Assembly (NCBI GenBank): GCA_041689775.1
Contig: JBDNFP010000174.1
Span: 1-25,959, forward strand
Direction of reading: 5' to 3'
DNA: 25,959 nucleotides
Source of the DNA: JBDNFP01 sp041689775
GTDB taxonomy: Bacteria > Bacteroidota > Bacteroidia > Cytophagales > Spirosomataceae
Both the position numbers and the translations under genes were made by a program. This document shows positions 16,038 to 24,617 of this stretch, one piece after another; the first letter of the stretch is position 1, and each line of letters opens with the position of its first letter. Under the pieces are notes generated by a model, which had not been told where the DNA came from, searched no databases, and saw only the letters and a program-made list of their open reading frames with translations.

Positions 16038-19000
16038 CTATCGCACCGCCTCCCGTGTCCGCAAGTATCCTACCAAATCCACAATCTCCTTATCCGACAA
16101 CGTCTCAAAAAGCCCGGTGGGCATCATAGAAGAGGGCGTCACTTCCCGAGATTGAATATCTGACTTATTTACCACCACCGCATTTTGGCCAACTACGCGG
16201 AGGGTGAGCTGACGCTCGGTTTCTTTGGTGACGTTGCCCACGTAGGTACGGCCGTCACGAGTGGTGACTACTACCATCTTGTAATCGTCTTGAATTTCGC
16301 CGCTGGGGTCGAGGATGTTGCCGAGGAGGTAGTCCAGGTTGGCGCGGTTGGACCCGGTGATGTCGGGGCCGATGGTGCCGCCTTCGCCGTAGAGTTGGTG
16401 GCAAGGGCCGCAAGTGGTGGTAAATACCTGTTTCCCTCGGTGGGCGTCGGCGGTAGCGATGGATTTCTCTGTGAGTAAAGCACGGTACTTAGTGTAAGCT
16501 TTGTCGTCGAAAGCTACGTGGTCAATTGGACCCCATACTTCCACAAAGCCACTACCTACTACCCGGCGTAGTTGTCGGGCTACGTAGGCCGGCACGTCCT
16601 TTTTTGGGATGGTACCCTTGGCGAGGGCTTGGGTGAGCAGCCAACCGTACTTGGGCCGGGAGGCCAGGGTTTGGATAGCCTCGGCCTTTTCCGTGGCGTT
16701 CAGGGTAGGGTAGCGCTCCATCACGAGTTTGCCAAGTGCGTCGTTGTCGTAGCTGGCAATGGCCCGGATGGCGTCTTGGCGTAAGTCGGATTGGTTGATG
16801 AGAGCCGGAAGCTCTGTTACGAGTTCGGGGCGTTGGCACAGGCTGAGCATTTGCAGGGCACTCGTGCGTTGGGCCAGGGGAGTCGCTTTATCTTTCAGCG
16901 CGATCAGTTGTTTCTTGGCGGCTTCCGTATCGCCAAAGTGCTGGTTGAGTTCCTCGGCAATCGTAGCCGAAGGACCAGGTTTACCGCGAAGTTTGGTGTA
17001 TACTCCTTTCCAGTTAGCGGGAGGTAGCATGTCGTACCGACCGTCGAGCGCATCACGCATCCCTTCCAGCAGACTTTGTTTAGCGGGGAAGTTGCCAACG
17101 GTCGCAATTAGTTTGTCCGTTAGGTTGGCATCCACGAGGCGGCGGGCTATGAACTGCGATACCATCGGGATCTTACTTTGAATTGAAAGATTCAATGCTT
17201 TGGTTGGTTCGCCGGCTACCATCGGTTCCAGTCCGTACCAGATCATCTTGGGCAGGTTGTGATCATCGGCGTCTTCGGCGTGGGCCGCCAATCCTTCGAT
17301 AATTCGCCAGCGGGAGGGGTTGTCAAGTCGTGGCAGTGCCGAAGCCAAATACAATCGTACCACAGGGGAAGGATCAGTTTCTGCCATACTGGCAAAGGTG
17401 GTCACAATGTCTGCTGCGGGCTGTCCCTCTTCGCTCAGAAACTGAATGGCCCAAGCTCGTACGTGCGGGTCTTTGTCAGTCAAGGATTTGGTTAGATCGT
17501 TTTTGGATAAGCCTTCGGTAATCTGTAACGTCCACATAGCCCGCAACCGCCAGTCGGGGTTGCTCTGGTTTTGAAACATCGCCTTCAAAGTAGCGTGAGT
17601 CGAAGGAGCGAGTGTTTTCTTAAACGCCCGGTTTTGCAAAATCACCCGCGCTCGCCGTGCGTGCCACTCACTGGGGCTGGTTTGCAAGGCTATCAGTTGC
17701 TGATCCGTCATTTTGGACAAATCCGCGTAACGCCCTTCCCAATTTTGGGCCAGGGATTGCTTAGGCATAATCCGGAAAATACGCCCGGTTTCCTTATTGA
17801 GTACATCCGAACCGCAAATATCGGCATCGTGCCAGTCGAGGACATACAACCCGCCCTCCGGGCCAATTTCCATGCTAAAACCTACCCATTGGGCGTTATT
17901 GGCCATCATAAAATCGTCGCCATGGGGAGCCGTAAAGCCCGAACCTTTGGGGATGAGCTTATCCGAAAGTACCCCATGCTCGTGAATATTAGCCATAAAC
18001 ATGCGTCCGCGCTCGTCCGCCGGAAAAGCATCCGACTGGTAGATCCGCGCCCCGCCATGGGCTGAGCGATGGCTGTGGTCAGCGATGGTTTTTATATCAT
18101 TATACACATAGGGATTAAAATGCTGCCCACCCTGCCGATGGTAAATCCCGCCCGGAATGACGTGCCAGAGGTGCGGAATCACGCAGGCCGTTATGAACAA
18201 CTGTCCCTTGGCGTCGTAGTCGATGCCCCAGGGATTACTGAATCCGTGGGCTATGACTTCAAACTTCTCCTTGGTTGGATGGTAGCGCCACACGCCGCCG
18301 TTGATGTCGGTCCCTTCGGCTTCGAGCAGATCTTCGGGGAAAGCGTCGTTGTGCCCATAGATTTTTCCTTTTCCTTTTGGCTTACGGATTTTGGAGGGCG
18401 TCGCAAAGCCCTGCGTGCCGTAGAGCCAGCCATCGGGCCCCCAGTGAAAACTGTTCAGCGTTTCATGCCGGTCGCGGATACCCCAGCCGGTCAGGCGTAC
18501 TTCAATGCTGTCCACGTCGGCCTTGTCGTCGGCGTTTTTATCCGGCACAAAAAGTAAGTTGGGTGGTGCACCCACAAATACGCCGTCAAAACCAACCGCC
18601 AAAGCTGCCGGAAAGGCAATGCCTTCCATGAATACCTTCCGGCTGTCGGCTTTGCCGTCGTGATCGGTATCTTCCAGAATCACTATCCGGCTGTCGCCCG
18701 AATTAGAGAATCCCTTGCCCCGGTTTTCGTAGTCTCGGTTTTCGGCTACCCACAGGCGGCCGCGGTCGTCCCAACAAAAGGCCATCGGTTGGGTTACCAT
18801 CGGCTCGGCGGCCCAAGCGTTTACTTTATAGTCATCCTTGATGGTCATGGCGGCCGCGGCTTCGTCGGCGGTCAGAAATTTGGCATCACGGCCTTCTTTG
18901 CGGGCTATGTCCCAGAGAGCAGCGGTGTTGTACATGCCAGTATTGCCGGAGTACTCTCCGAAAGCTTTGTTCAATTCAGTGTCGTTGAGTTCGCCAGTAT

Positions 19001-19862
19001 AGACGTAAAGCTGGTATTTGATTGTTTCGGACATCCCTCTCTTAATGGTCCAGTCGGCCATTTTGGCTTTGGCGGGGCCGATCCCCAGCTGACCATCCAC
19101 GCGCCAGTAGTTAGGATAGCCCTTGTTGGAAGGATGCTCAAACACGGCGATGTGGACCAGATCATCGCGGCCCTCAACCTGCATTCCCACATCGGCCCAC
19201 ATGGCACGTTGCCCTTCGGCCTTCTCGTTTCGCTGCCGGGCGGCGTTGACTACTTTGCCGTTGATGCCTTCTTTCCAAGGCATGCGCACAAACAGTCCGC
19301 CGTAATCGTACTTGCCAATGGTTACGTCAGTTTGGGCTTCGCCGTTCCATTCCAGGTCGAGCAGGTACGTACCGTCCCGCACGGCCATGGTCCAGTTCAG
19401 AGTTTCGGTAAGCACGGCGGTACCGGTAGAGTCCAGCAGATCATAGACCGTTTGCCATTTGACTTCTTCTCCCTCCGTCACCAGTACCGTAGCGGATTTT
19501 CTGCGCCAATAGTTGTCGGCGGGATGATGAAAGTAATCGCGGCCGTTTACACGGGTAAAGCCCCAGTAGATTCCTGTTTGATGCAAGTGGTGGCCGGGGC
19601 TGTATTCGGTGAGCAGCCCCTTGCCGTCGGGAGCTACGATAGGGTGGAGGTAGGGCCGGAAATCGGCCTTCGCTACTTGCGTCAGAATGGGTTTATTCTC
19701 GCCCTGTCGGAATACCTCGATGGTACCAGCCGATTTGTTTTGCCGAATCGTGAGAGGAGTTTCTTTGGTCGTGCTAAAAATGGAAGTTAACTCCACGGGT
19801 AAAGTTGCGAAGTATACCAACGGAAAGAGGAGAAAGGCAAGTAAAGGAAGAATATAACGCAT
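16038..19862 (-). CDS. DUF6807 (PmoA-like) / PVC-type propeller / HEAT / cytochrome c fusion protein
   Basis: A 1274-residue protein with an N-terminal export segment (MRYILPLLAFLLFPLVYFATLP). About 35-310 is a DUF6807/PmoA-like domain (LLTEYSPGHHLHQTGIYWGF, GRDYFHHPADNYW). About 340-720 is the PVC-type membrane-bound dehydrogenase propeller (MAFCWDDRGRLWVAENRDYENRG, FHWGPDGWLYGTQG, NPWGIDYDAKGQLFITAC, RSAHGGARIYQSDAFP, GGLYVLDWHDADICG). About 730-1120 is a helical HEAT-like region. About 1140-1274 is a cytochrome c domain with the heme motif CGPCH at 1151-1155 and a likely distal Met at 1246 or 1247 (SSMMPTG). It probably oxidises or binds a sugar-like compound in the periplasm and passes electrons to the heme. 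It stands alone between two intergenic regions. Its substrate is unknown. Confidence 0.9.
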   Translation of the reverse strand: MRYILPLLAFLLFPLVYFATLPVELTSIFSTTKETPLTIRQNKSAGTIEVFRQGENKPILTQVAKADFRPYLHPIVAPDGKGLLTEYSPGHHLHQTGIYWGFTRVNGRDYFHHPADNYWRRKSATVLVTEGEEVKWQTVYDLLDSTGTAVLTETLNWTMAVRDGTYLLDLEWNGEAQTDVTIGKYDYGGLFVRMPWKEGINGKVVNAARQRNEKAEGQRAMWADVGMQVEGRDDLVHIAVFEHPSNKGYPNYWRVDGQLGIGPAKAKMADWTIKRGMSETIKYQLYVYTGELNDTELNKAFGEYSGNTGMYNTAALWDIARKEGRDAKFLTADEAAAAMTIKDDYKVNAWAAEPMVTQPMAFCWDDRGRLWVAENRDYENRGKGFSNSGDSRIVILEDTDHDGKADSRKVFMEGIAFPAALAVGFDGVFVGAPPNLLFVPDKNADDKADVDSIEVRLTGWGIRDRHETLNSFHWGPDGWLYGTQGFATPSKIRKPKGKGKIYGHNDAFPEDLLEAEGTDINGGVWRYHPTKEKFEVIAHGFSNPWGIDYDAKGQLFITACVIPHLWHVIPGGIYHRQGGQHFNPYVYNDIKTIADHSHRSAHGGARIYQSDAFPADERGRMFMANIHEHGVLSDKLIPKGSGFTAPHGDDFMMANNAQWVGFSMEIGPEGGLYVLDWHDADICGSDVLNKETGRIFRIMPKQSLAQNWEGRYADLSKMTDQQLIALQTSPSEWHARRARVILQNRAFKKTLAPSTHATLKAMFQNQSNPDWRLRAMWTLQITEGLSKNDLTKSLTDKDPHVRAWAIQFLSEEGQPAADIVTTFASMAETDPSPVVRLYLASALPRLDNPSRWRIIEGLAAHAEDADDHNLPKMIWYGLEPMVAGEPTKALNLSIQSKIPMVSQFIARRLVDANLTDKLIATVGNFPAKQSLLEGMRDALDGRYDMLPPANWKGVYTKLRGKPGPSATIAEELNQHFGDTEAAKKQLIALKDKATPLAQRTSALQMLSLCQRPELVTELPALINQSDLRQDAIRAIASYDNDALGKLVMERYPTLNATEKAEAIQTLASRPKYGWLLTQALAKGTIPKKDVPAYVARQLRRVVGSGFVEVWGPIDHVAFDDKAYTKYRALLTEKSIATADAHRGKQVFTTTCGPCHQLYGEGGTIGPDITGSNRANLDYLLGNILDPSGEIQDDYKMVVVTTRDGRTYVGNVTKETERQLTLRVVGQNAVVVNKSDIQSREVTPSSMMPTGLFETLSDKEIVDLVGYLRTREAVR

Positions 19863-19956
19863 GGCGGTGAATGGTTTCTTTTACCTAACCAAAAGAGAAT
19901 CAACAAGAAAGTTTACCCTTCGGGATAATGGAGAAATGCGCAAACTAATTCTTGGC

Positions 19957-19992
19957 TAAAAAAACGCCATCCCTGTCTACATAAGGATGGCG
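19957..19992 (-). terminator. Rho-independent terminator of the proline-rich gene
   Basis: CGCCATCC (19965-19972) and GGATGGCG (19985-19992) form a perfect 8-base stem with a 12-base loop. On the minus strand the stem is followed directly by seven T (19958-19964). It lies 25 bases after the stop of the small proline-rich gene and insulates the cytochrome fusion gene from it. Confidence 0.8.
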
Positions 19993-20016
19993 GTAAGTAT
20001 GTATTTTAAAATATTC

Positions 20017-20223
20017 CTAAAATGGCCTTATTTCCGGGTTGCCAGGACGATTGGGTTGCTGCTCCGGGCCAGGGTTATAGGGTGGTATTTCGGGATTAGG
20101 CGACATGGGTGAATTCTCACCCGGTGAGGTAGGTTCCGGTGCCTCTGGTCTGCTCGGCCGTATCGGATTTTCGGAGGGTTGGGTCGGGTTAATACCGGGG
20201 GAAGGAGTTGGATTCTCTTGCAT
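20017..20223 (-). CDS. Small proline-rich protein of unknown function
   Basis: A 68-residue protein rich in Pro, Glu, Asn and Ser, with repeated P-x-x-P and PG units (MQENPTPSPG..., NPGPEQQPNRPGNPEIRPF). There is no signal peptide, membrane segment or cysteine, and it should be disordered. The strong terminator just downstream and a 207-base upstream region argue that it is a real independently transcribed gene. Similar short proline-rich proteins occur in Cytophagales genomes as far as I recall, but no role is known to me. A chance ORF remains possible given its length. Confidence 0.6.
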   Translation of the reverse strand: MQENPTPSPGINPTQPSENPIRPSRPEAPEPTSPGENSPMSPNPEIPPYNPGPEQQPNRPGNPEIRPF

Positions 20224-20430
20224 GGTTAAAAAGGATTAATTATTGTTAATAAGTGTGTAGCAGACGGCTATACGTACAAAAAACATAGTTGGGCGGGTTA
20301 AAATTCCATGAATTCACTATGACATAGAATACCTAAATACAGGTGTCACACTATTGAATAACCACACCTAATGTGGTGGATTACGTGTAATGTTGAAAGA
20401 GTAGGTTTATGCCAAGAAACACCAGAATAA
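20224..20430. other. Intergenic region upstream of the proline-rich gene
   Basis: AT-rich, without an open frame of note. A small inverted repeat (ACCACA / TGTGGT, about 20360-20376) without a T-run is the only structure seen. It presumably holds the promoter of the proline-rich gene, but no convincing Bacteroidota promoter boxes were found. Confidence 0.3.
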
Positions 20431-21210
20431 TTATTCAGGTGCTTGGCGATAGATTATGCTCATCAGTTCATATAGTTTTGGATGTTCTTTTTGAAACAAA
20501 TCCGGTTGGTTAAAGAAATATTCACTGACCACGCTAAAAAACTCTACTTCGTTGGTAGCGCCATAGGGGTCAGTATCGGACTCATCTTTCTTGATGCTCT
20601 TAATTTCTTCGTGCACTAGTTTCAGCCAGGGAATCACGTATTGCTTTTGTATTATACTTTCCGGAATGCCATCCGTGGCACCATCAGCCTTATCAATTAA
20701 ATGCACAAACTCATGGATACCTACATTCCATGCATTGTTCTCAGCTTCAAATCCTTGGCGTAGAGCTGGCTGCGAAAGAATCATCAGACGGTTCATTGCT
20801 CCTGAACCTACTTTACCCAAAATGTTACGATCCTCGCCTTCGGTCTGATTGTCGTCGTTGAAGTTCCCTTTGTAGAGGAGTACTTCGTCAATAGTGCGGT
20901 AGCGCAACTGGGGAAAGCCGAAAAGTGGTATAACCGCACTCGCTGCCACCAATAGGCGGTCGGTGTCTTCAATTGCTATTTCAACGCCCGTTATGGTAAC
21001 GTAATCCAGAAAGTGCTGAATTTCCCTTTCAAACCGCGCCCTATCACTAACGTTCAATTTCTTATAAAACGATACCTCGCTTGTAAGAATAGACTTCCAT
21101 TTTTCAGAAAATGGGTGGGGCTCTTTCTTTCTGTTTCTAAGCCAAATTTGCCACCCGATAAAGTAAAGGACCAACAAAAAAAGAACAATAAACATGAAAT
21201 AAGAAAGCAT
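20431..21210 (-). CDS. mtfA: MtfA-type zinc-dependent peptidase (M90 family)
   Basis: A 259-residue protein with one N-terminal membrane helix (about 1-24, MLSYFMFIVLFLLVLYFIGW), which the E. coli enzyme lacks. The peptidase signature HEFVH lies at 166-170 (H166, E167, H170), followed by DKADG. A third zinc ligand is likely among the glutamates of NEVEFFSVVSEYFF (221-230), matching the conserved EFF-A/S-V-x-SEYFF block of MtfA. In E. coli MtfA binds the glucose repressor Mlc and acts as an aminopeptidase; a link to Mlc here is not shown. It follows the DUF5916 gene by 66 bases in the same direction, so the two may share a transcript. Confidence 0.88.
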   Translation of the reverse strand: MLSYFMFIVLFLLVLYFIGWQIWLRNRKKEPHPFSEKWKSILTSEVSFYKKLNVSDRARFEREIQHFLDYVTITGVEIAIEDTDRLLVAASAVIPLFGFPQLRYRTIDEVLLYKGNFNDDNQTEGEDRNILGKVGSGAMNRLMILSQPALRQGFEAENNAWNVGIHEFVHLIDKADGATDGIPESIIQKQYVIPWLKLVHEEIKSIKKDESDTDPYGATNEVEFFSVVSEYFFNQPDLFQKEHPKLYELMSIIYRQAPE

Positions 21211-21276
21211 AAAAGTGTTAGATTACGAGTAGTAGCTATTCTTCAATGAACGGACCATCGAAAGCCCGTTGCCCAA

Positions 21277-23511
21277 TTACAGATTTAACCAATACGTCAA
21301 CTTAGCAATAATGGCCCGATTTTTAACCAGAAAAGAATCCGCAAAGTAATTGTCTGAATACACCAGAAAGAAGTCAGAAACCGGGCGGAATCTCCATTGG
21401 ATCCGACTGTTGATATTTACGTTGTTGGTGAGGTTATTGTATTGGAAAAAGGTAGTCCAGAAAAGACTTTTTGAAAAGGTAATGTCCGTTCTGGGGCCAA
21501 TCAGTAATAGTTGTCCTTTTCCCTGGGAAGTGGTAATACGGCTAAGGCTATAATTAAAATCGAGGCTCCCGAAAGGCTGAATACGATAGATTAAAGCTCC
21601 GGTGAGGCTGGCGATATTTCCGTCGAAGTTCTGGCCAAATATTCCTTTCATTTCTAACGTTAACTTTTTACGTCGGTCAGATATATAGCTGAACTGAGCA
21701 TTGGTATAACGGTAGCTGGTACCTTGTAGCAGGGGTTCGTTCCCACTGCGGGTAGGGTCAAAATTAGAGAATAGGTAGGTAAAGGTATTGGCTACCTGCC
21801 AGCTGAGGGTAGCACTACTCTGAAACGATACATCACCAATAATCCCAATGGCCTGATCGGTGAGTCCAATGTCGGGTTTACGGTATTCTTCATAGCTTGT
21901 ACCAACGCTATATTTATTAATCAGCTTGTTGTTGGGATAAAAATTGAGTTGGAATTGGGGGTTGATTCTGAACACATTCCGGCGTGGTGTAACTCCTACC
22001 TCAGTATGAAACCCTTCTCCGATATAGTAATGGTTCCAGGTAAACTGATAGCGGTACATGTTCCGGATTAAGGTAGCTCCCGTGGCAAACTTATTGGCGA
22101 GATCACCGGGTGTGATGGCTTGATGGTAGTAAAGTTTTCCAATCCAGCGGTTATCCGGAGAGGCCAGGTTGTATTCAAGGCCGGCCACCCGATTGAATCT
22201 GTCCTGCCCCTTGACGGGGTTAAATAATTCTTTATTGACGAGCATAGCCGTAATGTTGGAACGGCTGAATACCTTCGACTGTACCACGGCTACCGTGGTG
22301 TTAGCGTCGGAAATACCCCTGTTTTCGTCACGGGAGGTTTGTACGTTGAGGAGACCTATCCGGATATTATTGCTAATTTTTCCGTTGAGACGTATGCCCG
22401 AAAGTATACGGATGGGCGTGTACGTACCCGTGGTAGTATCAATTTCTAATCCTACCCGCCGCGAATAGAAGGGGGTAAAATTTTGATTTCCCATACCTGA
22501 TATGCTTGTTTCCTGACTACCAAATGTGCCGAATAAATCGGAGTTTTCTAGAAAAAACTGTCGTTGCTCGGGGAAAGAAAGAGATATATCAAAGCGGGTA
22601 AGATTTTGTATTTGTCGGTCTGCTTCTACCGTTGAGAAATCTGGATTAATGGTAGCGTCAAGAATGAGACTGGGGGTAATACCTACCTTTATATCTGCCC
22701 CAATGGAGTTCTGAGGATTTTTTAGGGTAGGCTCCCGTAAGTAGTCGTTCGCTGCTCCAACCCTGACGTAGGGGATGAATGCGAGGTTAGCCCCTGGTCT
22801 TTTTAGTGGCTTCTCAAAGTTAAGCGGACCGGAAAACGCTAGATTATAGATCAGTTGATTTTGGGGGGTCCGGACGAGGGTTGACTGCTCATTACTCTGT
22901 GAATCAAAGCGGTAGCTCATAAAGTTCCAGGTACTACTACCATCAATATACCGCAAGGTTTTAAAGGGTATTTTTACTTCACAGGTCCAGTAGTTCTTAT
23001 ATATCTTTGATTCTCCCTGCCATTTGTTATCCCAGTACTTGTTAAAGAATTGCGAATCTGAGCCTCCGTTAGATATAAGGGCCTCTCGCATAACCCCCAA
23101 TGGGTTCATGCCAAATAGAAATGCGTTGGTTTTATCCTGAAAAGTATCGAAAATAAAACTGATGTTGTCATTACCCGTGGCCCGGTAGTCACGGCGGTAG
23201 GAGGGGATAATAAACTTATCCGCCTGGGTGTAGCATTTGGCGGCCACGTAAAGGTAGTTCTCATCATAGGTCATGTAAATTTCGGTGGGAAACTGGGCTT
23301 TGATGGAATCTGTGGGGAAATATTGCCAGAATTCTTTCGAAACCAGATGCCTGCCCCACTCGGTTTCATTTAGTTCGCCATCAATCGTAAATTTTGCCGT
23401 AGTAGAAGTGGTGTTAATCGAGGGAGTGGGGTACGTAGTTTGAGCAATAGTATAACCTAAAGAGCAACCGTACAGGCTAGCCATTAAAAGGAAAGGATAG
23501 ATTTTTTTCAT
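21277..23511 (-). CDS. CBM9-like / DUF5916 outer-membrane beta-barrel protein
   Basis: A 744-residue protein with a signal peptide (MKKIYPFLLMASLYGCSLGYTIAQ). About 30-230 is a family-9 carbohydrate-binding-like domain (FTIDGELNETEWGRH, EIYMTYDENYLYVAAKCY, NDNISFIFDTFQDKTNAFLFGMNPLGV, TCEVKIPFKTLRY). About 240-744 is the DUF5916 barrel region (NPDFSTVEADRQIQNLTRFDISLSFPEQRQFFLENSDLF, FYSRRVGL, and alternating strands to the end). The family is common in Bacteroidota outer membranes and its role is not established; ligand binding or export is plausible. It is divergent from the glycine-rich lipoprotein gene across 251 bases. Confidence 0.9.
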   Translation of the reverse strand: MKKIYPFLLMASLYGCSLGYTIAQTTYPTPSINTTSTTAKFTIDGELNETEWGRHLVSKEFWQYFPTDSIKAQFPTEIYMTYDENYLYVAAKCYTQADKFIIPSYRRDYRATGNDNISFIFDTFQDKTNAFLFGMNPLGVMREALISNGGSDSQFFNKYWDNKWQGESKIYKNYWTCEVKIPFKTLRYIDGSSTWNFMSYRFDSQSNEQSTLVRTPQNQLIYNLAFSGPLNFEKPLKRPGANLAFIPYVRVGAANDYLREPTLKNPQNSIGADIKVGITPSLILDATINPDFSTVEADRQIQNLTRFDISLSFPEQRQFFLENSDLFGTFGSQETSISGMGNQNFTPFYSRRVGLEIDTTTGTYTPIRILSGIRLNGKISNNIRIGLLNVQTSRDENRGISDANTTVAVVQSKVFSRSNITAMLVNKELFNPVKGQDRFNRVAGLEYNLASPDNRWIGKLYYHQAITPGDLANKFATGATLIRNMYRYQFTWNHYYIGEGFHTEVGVTPRRNVFRINPQFQLNFYPNNKLINKYSVGTSYEEYRKPDIGLTDQAIGIIGDVSFQSSATLSWQVANTFTYLFSNFDPTRSGNEPLLQGTSYRYTNAQFSYISDRRKKLTLEMKGIFGQNFDGNIASLTGALIYRIQPFGSLDFNYSLSRITTSQGKGQLLLIGPRTDITFSKSLFWTTFFQYNNLTNNVNINSRIQWRFRPVSDFFLVYSDNYFADSFLVKNRAIIAKLTYWLNL

Positions 23512-23602
23512 AGTTGAGTAGTTAGTTAGAAGGAGGTTTTCTGAAAAGGCGATACAGAAAAGCTAATTCTATTGATTCTTAGCGTTAGAAAGCTCACTAA
23601 AA

Positions 23603-23610
23603 CAAATATA
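23603..23610 (-). promoter_or_regulatory. Candidate Bacteroidota -7 promoter box for the DUF5916 gene
   Basis: On the minus strand this reads TATATTTG, an exact match to the Bacteroidota -7 consensus TAnnTTTG, about 90 bases before the ATG at 23511. No clear -33 TTTG was found at the usual spacing, so it is only a candidate. Confidence 0.35.
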
Positions 23611-23762
23611 AGCCAGAAATAGTCAGGGTAGATCGCTAAACCAAAATTTAAACCCGTAAAATAACTATTTTCCAGCCACTTGATATGATAAATACTCTTG
23701 GGGAGTACTGTTTTTCTATAAATTATCGTTTCATTTAGTAACAATAATAGAACCTTGTTTTT

Positions 23763-24554
23763 ATGAATTATACGCTCAAAATTATTAGTGCCTTTTGCCT
23801 GTTTGGGGGAGTACTTTCAAGTTGTTCTTCATCCAAAACGGTCCCTTACCAGTCGAAATGGAATGCACCGTTCAATTACGCTGATCAGGCCGCACCTGAC
23901 CGGCAAGACCAGCAATCAAGGTTGAAATACGGCGTCATCAACGACGACCAATATATGTACATTACCCTGAAGGCGCGCGATCCGTTGACGGTAAAGTCCA
24001 TTCTTGGCAGCGGGCTTCGGGTATCGTTCAGTTTGGATGGAGGGCGAGGTAGTAACAACTCGCTGCTTTTTCCGGTCGTGAATAAGGATGACCGCCGGGC
24101 GCTCAGAAATATGGAATTGGACCTACCCAATAACCTGAGCCTGAATCGAATGCTGGAAGCATTCAACAAGGAGGCGGTTTGGAAAGATAAAATGGGCGAG
24201 CGTTTTATTAATCTGATCACCTCTGATTCGGGAATTAGTTGTCGTATTTCGATGGACGAAAATCAGGAGCTTACTCAGGAACTAACCATCCCGTTGGCCC
24301 GGCTAGGGGCTGATCCAAAACAGGCCCGCCTTGTGGATGTGACAATCAAAACCGAAGGAAGCTCTGGTTTGCCCGGCGGTATTACCCCACGGGTGAGTAT
24401 TGGCATGGGGAACATGGGCGGTATTGGTATGGGCGGCGGTGGAGTTGGCATTGGGCTCGGAAATGGTGGTCGCTCCAACGCAAATGACAGAACGGTCGAC
24501 ATCCGATTGCAGGTAATACTCGCTCGGGATAGTTTCCGGGACGATTTGAAATAA
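23763..24554 (+). CDS. Glycine-rich lipoprotein of unknown function
   Basis: A 263-residue lipoprotein with a signal ending in GVLSSCSSS (lipidated Cys about 21). About 30-110 look like beta-strands of an immunoglobulin- or CBM9-like sandwich (LKYGVINDDQYMYITLKARD, LRVSFSLDGGRGSNNSLLFPVV). A glycine-rich tract lies near 210-240 (GMGNMGGIGMGGGGVGIGLG). No enzyme motif is visible. It is the only sizeable plus-strand gene, divergent from the DUF5916 gene and convergent with the histidine kinase remnant. A surface or periplasmic structural role is likely but not shown. Confidence 0.75.
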   Translation: MNYTLKIISAFCLFGGVLSSCSSSKTVPYQSKWNAPFNYADQAAPDRQDQQSRLKYGVINDDQYMYITLKARDPLTVKSILGSGLRVSFSLDGGRGSNNSLLFPVVNKDDRRALRNMELDLPNNLSLNRMLEAFNKEAVWKDKMGERFINLITSDSGISCRISMDENQELTQELTIPLARLGADPKQARLVDVTIKTEGSSGLPGGITPRVSIGMGNMGGIGMGGGGVGIGLGNGGRSNANDRTVDIRLQVILARDSFRDDLK

Positions 24555-24569
24555 AAGTAACACCCGTAA

Positions 24570-24617
24570 ATAAGAAAAGCCCTTAGCAGATCATAACCAG
24601 TTAAGGGCTTTTCTTAT
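24570..24617. terminator. Bidirectional terminator between convergent genes
   Basis: ATAAGAAAAGCCCTTA (24570-24585) and TAAGGGCTTTTCTTAT (24602-24617) are perfect 16-base inverted repeats with a 16-base loop. The stem has A-rich and T-rich flanks that serve transcripts from either side. It lies between the glycine-rich lipoprotein stop and the kinase stop codon at 24614-24616, which it overlaps. Confidence 0.85.

Noticed and set aside
18660..19790. A 376-residue plus-strand open frame
   Set aside because: It is an antisense shadow of the well-supported cytochrome fusion gene, whose domains and heme motif fix the true frame.
23526..23744. A 72-residue minus-strand open frame with a hydrophobic segment in the divergent intergenic region
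   Set aside because: It overlaps the expected promoter region of both flanking genes, has no recognisable motif and is AT-rich by composition, which favours chance hydrophobic codons.
24405..24475. Glycine-rich repetitive DNA as a possible tandem repeat element
   Set aside because: The repeats are codon-level glycine/methionine enrichment inside an intact gene, not regular DNA repeat units.
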